Assembly: GCA_004352715.1 (NCBI GenBank)
Contig: SCFE01000092.1
Location: forward strand, 1,720,465-1,784,464
Direction of reading: 5' to 3'
DNA length: 64,000 bases
DNA from: Hofstenia miamia
Lineage: Eukaryota; Xenacoelomorpha; Acoela
Position 1 is the first letter of the stretch. The number at the start of each line of letters is the position of its first letter. Below, piece by piece: positions 11,625-22,692 of this stretch. The position numbers were made by a program, and so were the translations under genes. The notes under the pieces were generated by a model. That model was not told the origin of the DNA. It searched no databases and saw only the letters and a program-made list of their open reading frames with translations.

Positions 11625-13560
11625 TACTATACAGTTTCCCACAAGCCTCATCAAAAATTTTATCATTACGTCAACTTTTTCATTTCCTCCTTACAATCTG
11701 TATAATGATGACTATGTTGACTACTGGTACCGCTGCCTCTTTGATATTATTTCCTCTGCTGCACCAAAGAAACGCCAGCTTCGAAAGAAGCTTCCTAGTT
11801 ACTTTTCATCACACTCAGTTCATCTGTATAATAAAGCTCTGTCGACCCAGAATGTATACTGGGTTGTAGCCTCTGAGGCCTCATATTCCTCCCTGCTTCG
11901 TTCGATTGACGACCTCTTCACTTTAATCGAAATGGATAAGATCTGCTTTGTGGAACATTTCTCTAATTTGACCGACACCAACTCATGCTTTAATTCACTC
12001 AGACTCTTCACCAAATCACAGATACCTCGTTCGATGAATTATGAAAGATTTGTACTGAATCCAATGATTTTAATATATCCAATTTATTCTTCTTTCTGTT
12101 TTTTCTTCAGATACAGAACTTATTTCGTGTGAACCATCTGGAATCAATGACATCCATATCACTCATGATGATATTTTAAATGCAATGGATGACTGTTCTA
12201 AAATGGGCAGAACATTTGCTGGGAATTTTTTAAATCAATATGCGGCAGCGTTAGCACTTCACGTTCTGCAGCTGTTTCGATTTGTTATTGATACTGGAAG
12301 GTTTCCTGATTCATGGAAGACTTCACGTATTACACCTTTGCTTAAAATGACAAATCGGACATTAAGAATTATCGTCCGATTAGCATCTGGCCTAAACTTT
12401 TCTGCTTTCTGAAAAACATTTTTTCAATTTATTATATCCGGTAATTGGATCTCACATATCAGCATCTCAGTTTTACTTGTAGGCGATCTGCAATAACTCA
12501 GTTGATTTCCTTTTTGGATGGTGTATACAAACTTTGATAAGGGTGTTTCATCTTTTTGCCTATACCTTGACTTTGAAAAGGCCTTCGACAAGCTGCCACA
12601 CCATCTGCTTTAGAGGAAAATCAAAAAATTTGGTGTTAGTGATAAAATGTTGGAGATTTTAACTTCAGACCTTGCTAATCAATCACAACGTGTTAAGGTT
12701 AATAACACTAGCGGCGTGCCTCAATGTTCGATTCTTGGGCCTTTGCTGTTTTTAATCTTTATTCATGATCTCCCAGATATGTGTAGCTATTCACTAACTT
12801 TTTTGTTTGCAGACGATTTATTACTTACTTCAAGATATTTTTTTCGAATTTATCTTATGACTACAAAAATCTCCTCTGCACATGGGCATATAAAAATCTT
12901 ATGTCTTTCAACACTAGCAAGTCAAAGCTGCTAGCAATTCCACCCAAGGAAGTTAGCGCTGAATTTACTTCAATTTAAAACGAAGCATTCCGTACAATAC
13001 ATCTACTTCAACTAAGCTTACCTTAACAAATCAGTTATCTTGTATTTTTTTGCTATGGTTCAATTGTTTGGTTGGCAAATATTACTGAAACTAAACGTCT
13101 TGAAATTCTTCCGAGTCGTACTAAATGGATAACACAAGTGCACGGGTACAAACGAAGACTCTTGTATTTGAATTTATTGCCAATTTCCCATTACCTTCAA
13201 TTATTGGACCTGATATTTTTCAATAAACTTTGAAATGGATATTTTGATCTTGATCCGTTCTAGTTTTTATCACTTTATTTTTCGCTACACTCAGGTCTAC
13301 GTTCAAATAACTCATCTTTGTTTACGTCTGCTTCATTTTTGAAAGCTAAAACCTCTAACTTTTTTTCAACAGGGTTGTTCCACGTTCACGTTCACTCTTC
13401 TATCAATTTGTTCAATGAACCTCTAGTTATGAAACATAAACTGAAGAATTATGTCTGGCGTCATATTTTTTTATGATTGAGAAAATTTCGCTCTAGTTAT
13501 GAAACATAAACTGAAGAATTATGTCTGGCGTCATATTTTTTTATGATTGAGAAAATTTCG
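11625..13560 (+). pseudogene. Second non-LTR family (family II): linker, RT and C-terminus, broken
   Basis: The sequence covers the EN-RT linker (DYVDYWYRCLFDIISSAAPK, then KKRQLRKKLPSYFSSHSVH and SEASYSSLLRSIDDLF), RT fingers (SGINDIHITHDDILNAMD, GRFPDSWKTSRITPLLK, NYRPISIW), palm (YLDFEKAFDKLPHHLL, SGVPQCSILGPLLFLIF) and the FADD box at 12806-12817, then a C-terminal part (GSIVWLANITETKRLEILPS, INLFNEPLVMKHKLKNYVW). At least four frame changes and several stops interrupt it. It is a longer copy of the family seen at 8106-9330. Its 3' part from about 13023 recurs after the 1000-N gap. Confidence 0.8.
13421..13560. repeat. Exact 70-bp tandem duplication
   Basis: 13421-13490 is repeated at 13491-13560. 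The corresponding copy beyond the gap (from about 15620) has only one unit, so the duplication is a length difference between the two versions of this locus. Confidence 0.95.
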
Positions 13561-14222
13561 CCAGTTTTCTGATCCTTGATAGATGCATCACTTGCTGAAA
13601 AACCGAAAGAAGTTAATGCCATATGCTCACATAAGTGATTAAGAATTTGTTGTTTGAAAACCTTGCCTATTGGTGTTGTAACTTAAATGGCTCTATGTAT
13701 GATGGGGAAATTTTAATCGTTTTCTTTATAATGCAGAGTGATGTGTGCTTCTCCTAGGCCTTCTGGAAAGGTTTTAGATTTAAATTCATTCAGTAAGGTT
13801 ATAGTCAATTGAAAATGAATGAATGTGCAGTTTTCTAACGTTGTCAAAGTACGAATTTTTTAAGTGGCAATGGAATTGTTGGATTTCGGTCTTCTTATTG
13901 TCTTGAGCATTTCATATCTACTCGTAAGTCTAAAATCAAAATAGAGCGAATTAGTGTTTTGATTTTCAGTAAATTCTATATTTGATCCAGAAAAATTACC
14001 AGGGCATCCAAAAGTCACAAAGTAATGTTTTTTCCTATTAATATATATATTGTATATGAAGCCCAAATTCTATATTTAAAAACGTTTATAGCTAGTAATA
14101 ATAAGCAACCATTTTTTAGATTATATAATGTCATACATGTATTGTATATTATTTCCATATTTAGGTAATATATATTTATTATTTAAGTAGTATAATGAAA
14201 TTCAATCACATTTACAACTGTT
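13561..14222 (-). mobile_element. Diverged CR1-like RT fragment (minus strand)
   Basis: The minus strand from about 14066 reads FTENQNTNSLYFDFRLTSRY, EMLKTIRRPKSNN and, further on, LNEFKSKTFPEGLGEAHITL. These align in order with the CR1 N-terminal RT region (FRFSTTYEIIKSILKLKSNK ... FPDYLKLAHITPIFKK). It is an old truncated relic that abuts the family II copy on its left. An allelic version lies at about 15690-16350, where IRRPKSNNSSGT keeps the SGP-like motif better. Confidence 0.65.
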
Positions 14223-15222
14223 NNNNNNNNNNNNNNNNNNNNNNNNNNNNNNNNNNNNNNNNNNNNNNNNNNNNNNNNNNNNNNNNNNNNNNNNNNNNNN
14301 NNNNNNNNNNNNNNNNNNNNNNNNNNNNNNNNNNNNNNNNNNNNNNNNNNNNNNNNNNNNNNNNNNNNNNNNNNNNNNNNNNNNNNNNNNNNNNNNNNNN
14401 NNNNNNNNNNNNNNNNNNNNNNNNNNNNNNNNNNNNNNNNNNNNNNNNNNNNNNNNNNNNNNNNNNNNNNNNNNNNNNNNNNNNNNNNNNNNNNNNNNNN
14501 NNNNNNNNNNNNNNNNNNNNNNNNNNNNNNNNNNNNNNNNNNNNNNNNNNNNNNNNNNNNNNNNNNNNNNNNNNNNNNNNNNNNNNNNNNNNNNNNNNNN
14601 NNNNNNNNNNNNNNNNNNNNNNNNNNNNNNNNNNNNNNNNNNNNNNNNNNNNNNNNNNNNNNNNNNNNNNNNNNNNNNNNNNNNNNNNNNNNNNNNNNNN
14701 NNNNNNNNNNNNNNNNNNNNNNNNNNNNNNNNNNNNNNNNNNNNNNNNNNNNNNNNNNNNNNNNNNNNNNNNNNNNNNNNNNNNNNNNNNNNNNNNNNNN
14801 NNNNNNNNNNNNNNNNNNNNNNNNNNNNNNNNNNNNNNNNNNNNNNNNNNNNNNNNNNNNNNNNNNNNNNNNNNNNNNNNNNNNNNNNNNNNNNNNNNNN
14901 NNNNNNNNNNNNNNNNNNNNNNNNNNNNNNNNNNNNNNNNNNNNNNNNNNNNNNNNNNNNNNNNNNNNNNNNNNNNNNNNNNNNNNNNNNNNNNNNNNNN
15001 NNNNNNNNNNNNNNNNNNNNNNNNNNNNNNNNNNNNNNNNNNNNNNNNNNNNNNNNNNNNNNNNNNNNNNNNNNNNNNNNNNNNNNNNNNNNNNNNNNNN
15101 NNNNNNNNNNNNNNNNNNNNNNNNNNNNNNNNNNNNNNNNNNNNNNNNNNNNNNNNNNNNNNNNNNNNNNNNNNNNNNNNNNNNNNNNNNNNNNNNNNNN
15201 NNNNNNNNNNNNNNNNNNNNNN
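14223..15222. other. Assembly gap (1000 N)
   Basis: Exactly 1000 N. Left flank 13023-14222 and right flank 15223-16350 are near-identical direct copies. Confidence 0.95.
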
Positions 15223-16350
15223 TAACAAATCAGTTATCTTGTATTTTTTTGCTATGGTTCAATTGTTTGGTTGGCAAATATTACTGAAACTAAACGTCTT
15301 GAAATTCTTCCGAGTCGTACTAAATGGATAACACAAGTGCACTGGTACAAACGAAGACTCTTGTATTTGAATTTATTGCCAATTTCCCATTACCTTCAAT
15401 TATTGGACCTGATATTTTTCAATAAACTTTGAAATGGATATTTTGATCTTGATCCGTTCTAGTTTTTATCACTTTATTTTTCGCTACACTCAGGTCTACG
15501 TTCAAATAACTCATCTTTGTTTACGTCTGCTTCATTTTTGAAAGCTAAAACCTCTAACTTTTTTTCAACAGGGTTGTTCCACGTTCACGTTCACTCTTCT
15601 ATCAATTTGTTCAATGAACCTCTAGTTATGAAACATAAACTGAAGAATTATGTCTGGCGTCATATTTTTTTATGATTGAGAAAATTTCGCCAGTTTTCTG
15701 ATCCTTGATAGATGCATCACTTGCTGAAAAACCGAAAGAAGTTAATGCCATATGCTCACATAAGTGATTAAGAATTTGTTGTTTGAAAACCTTGCCTATT
15801 GGTGTTGTAACTTAAATGGCTCTATGTATGATGGGGAAATTTTAATCGTTTTCTTTATAATGCAAAGTGATGTGTGCTTCTCCTAGGCCTTCTGGAAAGG
15901 TTTTAGATTTAAATTCATTCAGTAAGGTTATAGTCAATTGAAAATGAATGAATGTGCAGTTTTCTAACGTTGTCAAAGTACGAATTTTTTAAGTGCCACT
16001 GGAATTGTTGGATTTCGGTCTTCTTATTGTCTTGAGCATTTCATATCTACTCGTAAGTCTAAAATCAAAATAGAGCGAATTAGTGTTTTGATTTTCAGTA
16101 AATTCTATATTTGATCCAGAAAAATTACCAGGGCATCCAAAAGTCACAAAGTAATGTTTTTTCCTATTAATATATATATTGTATATGAAGCCCAAATTCT
16201 ATATTTAAAAACGTTTATAGCTAGTAATAATAAGCAACCATTTTTTAGATTATATAATGTCATACATGTATTGTATATTATTTCCATATTTAGGTAATAT
16301 ATATTTATTATTTAAGTAGTATAATGAAATTCAATCACATTTACAACTGT
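15223..16350. repeat. Near-identical copy of 13023-14222, probably the other allele
   Basis: It repeats the family II C-terminus and the minus-strand CR1 fragment with a few SNPs (for example cactgg for cacggg near 15340, and gtgccactgg for gtggcaatgg near 15995) and without the 70-bp duplication. A segmental duplication cannot be excluded, but the placement around a placeholder gap favours unmerged haplotypes. Confidence 0.8.
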
Positions 16351-17284
16351 TCTCAGTGCACATTGATCACTAGCAAAACTTAATTTGATGTAAAGAATTT
16401 CTCATATAGATATTAGAAAATGTCGCCTGTTGACTTTATACAGTGTTTCCTTTCAAACATTAATTTTAATAATGGCATTCAGGAAGGTAACTTATAAAGC
16501 ATTTTGATATGGTGTGCCACATTTTCTATCAATGTTTCATTACTAGAAATCAGCTCATTTATGATCTCATTTCAATACATACTAATTATTCCTCTTCAAT
16601 GAAAGTACTCAACATGTATCAGTCATCTAGTTTGAATATAAAATCGGACTATATCTGTTAGAAAATCTTAACTTTGGTGAAGAATCATGCAAAATTCCAG
16701 ATAAATTTGAAAATTATTAGAGATTTGTGGGAAATTAATTGCAATGGTCAGAATTACACATTTCAATTACTGTTAATGAGGCGTCTAAAATGTGAGACAA
16801 CATCATGCTATATTAGGAACATTTCTTAATGTTTAATGAGATTTTGGCAGTAGACAGAATTTTGAATTTTCCCTGAAACAATATTTGAAAATATTGGATT
16901 GATTGTGAATTTTCAAATCAGACAAATGCTACATTTTGTAATTTTGCTAGTGGGAGGAGCCATATTTTGCAGTCATAATAGAAATTTATTCGTCATATTT
17001 ATCATTAAGATTAAGGCTACATTTTTTTACATTTTGAATAATTATATCTTTTGATCGTTGTTCTGACATTGTATTGTAGTCTTTGTGCTGGTAGATGAAT
17101 AATTTGCTATACATTTTTCGCAATTTCTGCATTGAATACTGGGCTTTATTTTTAAAAAATTTTATTAAATAATTTGTCTAAATTCGTAGATGCATAAAAT
17201 TCTCCATTGACAGCAAACTTGATTCATTTTTGGTCAATTTCGAAAGAATTTTGGTTAATGCATACAAAATAACTATGATTTCTT
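16351..17284. other. Intergenic, nothing recognised
   Basis: AT-rich sequence without a convincing coding frame, terminal repeat or tandem array. Confidence 0.5.
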
Positions 17285-17935
17285 AACAATGCTTGAGGGA
17301 CCGCTTGATTTGTTGGTTTTAAGCTTATGGATTTATTTAATAATTGCATAACTGGTTGAAAAGCTGAAAGAAAATTCAGGTTTAAAAATTTTGCTCGAAA
17401 CGTTTTCGTACTGAATTACGGGGCCATTGTATTTTCCTAGGTTAATAAAGGTCTTGTTTAATACATAAGATATTTCTAAATTGTCAATAAGATTGTTTCC
17501 ATGCTGATCAGTTATTATATCAATAGCGTTTGATTTAGATGCTTCAAGTATTCTAGCCTTTTTTATATTTGGCAAAATTCTTGCTTGTTTGAGAATTCAT
17601 AAAATGTTTATAAGCTTTGTTCTTTTCGCGAATCAATGTAATGCAACTGCCTGTTATTCAGGATTTATAGGAATCTGCTTGCTTTGGATTTTATACTGGA
17701 TTTAATCATTATATCCTTTTTAAGGCAAAATCTATTCAGATAAAACTAAAAAACTTCTAAAATTTTTTTCAGCATTCCATTTAAATTTGTTGCAGAATAT
17801 ACAGGAAACCAATTTTTTAATGAAAGGGATGATTTTAAATTATTAATACTTTCAATACACTTTTCACTAGTTTTAATCCATTTAATTGTATTTTTTGGTG
17901 TTGAAGGAAAACAGAAATTTGATAATAAATAATGA
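17285..17935 (-). mobile_element. CR1-like fragment (minus strand), cut by a Tc1/mariner insertion
   Basis: The minus strand matches the EN-RT linker and the start of RT of the 52-55-kb copy: SNAIDIITDQHGNNLIDNLE, LNKTFINLGKYNGPVIQYEN and SFSTSYAIIK (17333-17575), followed upstream by more decayed linker. A deletion removes part of the linker near 17580. The match stops at the Tc1 terminus near 17935, with no obvious continuation beyond 19154. Confidence 0.8.
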
Positions 17936-19154
17936 AAGGGTGAGTCATAATTTTGGAAACGATCGTTATTATTTATAATATTTTGTATTAGACATGTGTA
18001 TTAAGTTATGAGAACATTATTTACACAAAATTTATAGCAAAATTATAACACATGCATACATTGAACGAAATTATCGTTTTTCAGCTTTTCGTTGTAATTT
18101 TTTCCAATCCCATTTCAAGATACTGTTACAATTATTGTTGATAACTGCTTGTAAAAGAAAAGGTATAGAATCCAGTGGCGTACCCAGGGGGGGACATGGT
18201 GGAATGTCCCCCCCGTCAGGTTTCCAAATTTAATTTTGACTGGATAAAACAAAAAATTTTTCGTACAAAATTGAAAAATTTAAAATCTAGGACCGTGAAA
18301 TACATTTTTTAGGGTCTATTTTCTCAATATTTTCAAAAATTTTAGCGGAGCTTTGCCCCGCATTGGGTAATAATGACGATGTCCCCCCCGTCAGAAAATT
18401 CTGGGTACGCCCCTGATAGAATCCATCATTCTAGCACATTTTTCGGGAGTATAACTTTGCCATATTGTTGTGATTGCTTTTTTAAACCTTCTTCGTTTTA
18501 AGCATTCTACTTTTTAATTTAGGCTCCATCCCACCCCAAATGTTTTCAATGGACCATACATCATCCATTTTGGCCGCTCCGTCCTTAACAGATATTCTTT
18601 GAGGGACGTGTTCTTTAATAAAGTCAATGGTTGACTGTGATCAATGTGAAGACTGATTGTCATCCTGCCAGATCCAAGGAGCTGCTATTGTTCTTGTTCC
18701 CTGATTTTCTCGCTTGTAATGAGCCCTTTTGATCTTTCTCAATGTTTGCTTGGTTCGTGCTGTACATTGTCTCCCAGTTCGTTTTTTATCTTGGACTGTG
18801 CCACGTGTAATGGTTCTAAAAACAAGTTATTTCACATTTGAAAAATTACTATGAATGACTTGTAATCGCAACAGCTCGTTTGCAATTTGTCCGTACGACC
18901 AATCTGGATGTTGAGCTTTAAGACTAAAAATGTGAACTCGCACATCTAAATTTTTTTGGTGCCCCGCCACCGAAATGTCTTGGAGAATGCGCATGCTATG
19001 GCGCTATGTAAATGGATGCTTGCCAATCATCATGAAAACATCAATGCATACACAAAATAACCACAAAATAACGTAAAATAACATCAAAACACAAGCATAT
19101 TAAAACAAATCCACATAATTTGGCAAATCGATTCGAAACTTATGACGCACCCTT
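17936..19154 (-). mobile_element. Tc1/mariner element, degraded
   Basis: The ends are imperfect inverted repeats: AAAGGGTGAGTCATAA at the left (about 17935) and, reversed, AAAGGGTGCGTCATAA at the right (about 19155). A TA follows the right end; the left TA appears mutated. Transposase remnants on the minus strand read WQDDNQSSH, then TIDFIKEHVPQRISV and VWSIENIWGGMEPKL, which correspond to the Tc1 QQDND..H and NPIENLW motifs around the second and third catalytic acids. Stops and frameshifts make it inactive. A hAT MITE sits inside at 18173-18415. Confidence 0.75.
18173..18415. mobile_element. hAT-type MITE, 243 bp, with a perfect 8-bp target duplication
   Basis: The left end CAGTGGCGTACCCAG and the right end CTGGGTACGCCCCTG are inverted repeats with one mismatch. 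The octamer atagaatc flanks both sides (18165-18172 and 18416-18423). TIRs beginning CAGTGGCG with 8-bp duplications are typical of hAT elements. Subterminal G and C runs are inverted as well. There is no coding capacity. It inserted into the older Tc1 element. Confidence 0.92.
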
Positions 19155-19942
19155 TATTTGTCGGACTTAGGCAATCATGCAACAATAGTAACATATTGAC
19201 ATTATTTACGTTGGCACTTGATAAATACCAACTATAACGCTAGTACAATTTAGAGGAAATTGGAGATAAACTTATTGTCATTGGGTAAACCCTAACCAAT
19301 GCATTTTATAAGAACTTTTAAGTGGAAGGCACAAGTATAGAACAATGCACTTTTTTCATTTTATTATGTAACACAGAAAGCGAACAAGCTAAAGCATTAA
19401 ACTTGAAATTGGCCTTTGGAGTAGCATTTCTGTTATTAAAAGAATCAAGCCCAATGAAAATATGCGGTGCACATTTAGGCGACCGAAACTTTGGCACCAG
19501 CTAAAACCAGCCTTCCTTAATATAGCATCAATTCAGTCTATTTTAGGTCCATGCAAAGAAACTTCAACTTTTGGTTTGCTAGATCAATGTTGAGCATGTT
19601 CAAATCTTATAAAAAAACTATACAAAATGGAAAAAACCAATTAAACCTCAGAAGAAGCCAATGTATGAAGACAATGATCAATATTTACTATTTATTTGTC
19701 AACTAGTATAAGCACAGTTTTATTGTCAAAGAGACTAGATTTCTTGTTAAACAAATCAAATAATTTTAGCTATTTGTAAGGTTTAGCTATGTTTTCCGAA
19801 TGCAAAGTTTATCAAACCATCTAAGTATTTAATAAGTATTTGCAAAGTTTTATCAAATATTTGCCAATATTTATGATTTCAAAGTCATTATAAGATCTTT
19901 GCAAGTTAGACAAGTTTGAGTTTACAATATTACAATACCTAG
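19155..19942. other. Intergenic, nothing recognised
   Basis: A 60-codon open frame at 19322-19504 shows no known motif. No repeat structure is seen. Confidence 0.45.
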
Positions 19943-21378
19943 ACGTGCTGTGCGTCCCAATATACTTTAATCGGATTAACCGGACCGGATTACTTCTAAA
20001 CTTAACCGGATTTTAACCGGTCTTAACTGGATCTTTAAAAAATAGTGCTTGCTTGGTTATATACATATATATGCATCTATATTCAGGTTCAAGTTAAAAA
20101 GAAAAACATTCAATTCCTATGAGTCAATATATATATATATATANNNNNNNNNNNNNNNNNNNNNNNNNNNNNNNNNNNNNNNNNNNNNNNNNNNNNNNNN
20201 NNNNNNNNNNNNNNNNNNNNNNNNNNNNNNNNNNNNNNNNNNNNNNNNNNNNNNNNNNNNNNNNNNNNNNNNNNNNNNNNNNNNNNNNNNNNNNNNNNNN
20301 NNNNNNNNNNNNNNNNNNNNNNNNNNNNNNNNNNNNNNNNNNNNNNNNNNNNNNNNNNNNNNNNNNNNNNNNNNNNNNNNNNNNNNNNNNNNNNNNNNNN
20401 NNNNNNNNNNNNNNNNNNNNNNNNNNNNNNNNNNTATATATATATATATTATATATATATATATGGAAAGAGAGAGAGAGGAGATAGTCGCTGTGTATCT
20501 TTAAAAGGATTTAATAGGATATACAAAATGACTCTGTAGTACAGAGCGACTCTGGGTAGTAATTTCAAATGTACCCAGCGAATTTGGCCCCTCATGCTTT
20601 CAAAAATTGTTTTTTTTAAATTTTTATTGACAGAATCGTTAATAAGAAGCAAAATGCAATATGTTTGCAAAAGATTGTTAATTTTATGCAACTTCAAAAT
20701 TTTATAGGGGTAGACAAAGAGTCTATATAATATTTTTCTAAGTTGTTTTAGCTATTATTTTCTTAACAATGCTCAATTTATGTATTAATTGCAAAGGAAT
20801 ACACATCAACAATAATATATTATAAATTGAAATAATTTATGTTAAAAAACTCAGCATTTAGAATGTACATTAAAAATATGTTAAAAATGTTCATGGGTGT
20901 ATACAACGAGTGTCAAGCGTACGCAGCGATTCCTCAATGTACAATCGACTCTATTTCATATTTACATATATTATATATATAAATATAAAATATATATTAA
21001 GGCTTATCATTTTCCCATTAAATAAATTTCTCGGATTTACCTATTTTTCAATTTTGAGAAACTTTATGGCAGATTACTCATCTGTTTATATGCTATACTG
21101 GTATATCCACCTCGTAAGTTTATTATGCAGCATTCTCATAGAGGGGAATATGCAAAATTTGAAATTTAAATGTGTTGCAATTTTATGATTTGAAAAGCAA
21201 AAATGAAGATAATGACTAGAAGCACAACAATATGTATCTTTGCCCCACAATTTCTATTGTATTGTAATACCTTGTAATCAATATATTTTAAAAATCAAAC
21301 ATGCCGTATTTTAACCTGATTAACCGGCTTTAATCTGGATCGGCTTAACCGCTTTTAACTTGACCGGATCCAGCACTA
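19943..21378. mobile_element. hAT-like non-autonomous element with AACCGG-rich ends
   Basis: The left end (ACGTGCTG) and right end (CAGCACTA) form a short TAGTGCTG-like inverted repeat. Flanking octamers atacctag (19935-19942) and atacttag (21379-21386) look like a target duplication with one mismatch. Just inside each end are clusters of short AACCGG and GGATTAACC units. The interior holds AT dinucleotide runs around an N gap (20144-20434), a GA run, and no coding region. The assignment to hAT rests on the terminal sequence and the 8-bp duplication. Confidence 0.6.
20144..20434. other. Assembly gap within a (TA)n microsatellite
   Basis: 291 N with TA dinucleotide repeats on both sides, a likely assembly break at a simple repeat. 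Confidence 0.9.
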
Positions 21379-21433
21379 ATACTTAGCTATATACAAACGT
21401 TTCAGCAGTGTTGATCATCCTGCTGTCCTTACA

Positions 21434-21531
21434 GCATCTCTGTTTGTACCATCACTTGGAACGCAAGCGGACTGAAAGGCATATACCAAGAGACTGCGCA
21501 GCACATGTGCCCGCTGCTCCCTCCAGCTACA
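21434..21531. other. GC-richer 98-bp island with splice-like borders on both strands
   Basis: On plus it has a good acceptor (GCTGTCCTTACAG before 21434), an open frame starting ISVCTITWNASGLKG, and a donor AAG|GTAAAA at 21531. On minus the same block has a pyrimidine-rich acceptor (TTTTACCTTGTAG), an open frame (GGSSGHMCCAVSWYMPFSPL) and a donor GCT|GTAAGG. I cannot tell which strand, if either, is an exon. No partner exon is seen nearby. Confidence 0.3.
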
Positions 21532-21924
21532 AGGTAAAAAAAATGCACTGGGATTAATCTTATAAAGATAATCATGCGTCACCAAAGCGCTTATGATTGA
21601 CATTTGTCATTCTCATCTGTCATTTTTGATGTTCTACGTCAGCCTAAAACATGTTTTACATATGTAATGAAGGAAAGCAGTTAAAGCAAAGCATTGATAC
21701 ATAACAATAATGATTTAACAAGATTTTCCAATTTTCTCAAATCAAAATGATATAAAATTGATCTAACTACATGGATATTGTCAAAGCTGATTCTGACCCT
21801 GATTTACAATGATTTAACCCTAACCCGACTAATACTGAAAGACCTGATCTACAATTCTAGGAGTCAATGTTATCAGCATTTGACACATCAGAACATTGTT
21901 AGCTTCATCAGCATTTAAAAACTG
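21532..21924. other. Intergenic, nothing recognised
   Basis: AT-rich; no coding frame or repeat recognised. Confidence 0.5.
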
Positions 21925-22187
21925 CATGCGTTTAATAAATACATAAAAATTTTTCTTAAGCAAAAGTATATCTCAGGAAAGCCTGGCTAGGATACCAATT
22001 CTACAATAATGATTATAGAATATCTCTTTTGAAATCCTCATAGTATAGTAAAGATTTTTATCCATAGTAGAGTAGATTTATTGTATATAATTCTATATTC
22101 TATTGAATGTGTGTTATGACTCTATTCAGATTAATAACAGTTTCCAATTGTTAATATTTATCTGAATAAAGAATATCATGTCTTAAG
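21925..22187 (+). mobile_element. CR1-like 3'-end stub
   Basis: Only the last residues of ORF2 remain (FLKQKYISG with a frameshift, then LGYQFYNNDY), plus the 3' UTR with the TATTCAGAT...ATCTGAAT hairpin and a decayed tail. It is a severely 5'-truncated insertion, common for target-primed retrotransposition. Confidence 0.8.
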
Positions 22188-22692
22188 TATATTAATCACA
22201 TGGCATGGAGAAAATGTTTTTTATGGACTGTAAATATGATGACTCTTTTAAATTTGCACCCTGGAATCAATTAAGCAAGATTTGTTTAATGAGGACAAGG
22301 ATTAATAAGTTATCAGACGATGCAGGGATTTAGATTTTCTGTGATCCTCAAATTCATTTGCATGAAACCGCTAGTGTTACGACAGGATTATTTTCTATCG
22401 AATTAGTTTTTTCCTTTATAATTTGCAAGATGTTGTTCTACAATAATATGTATAGCAAAGAGCTAATAAACATACGATTTTTTGGTCATTTTATTTAGAT
22501 GTGCAAGACTTCACAGTGGTTCTATTTGCTGCAGTGACGCCGAGATCCATCCATCCATTTAACATTAGCTTGCAGTCACCATTGTGAGTCAGATTAAGCA
22601 CACGACCTATACACGACATCCAATCTATTTTATATTAAGTGAGTTTCACTGTTCTAGTATACGCATAGATGTAAGGAAATTTTCGTACCACT
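22188..22692. other. Intergenic, nothing recognised
   Basis: AT-rich DNA; no feature supported. Confidence 0.5.
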
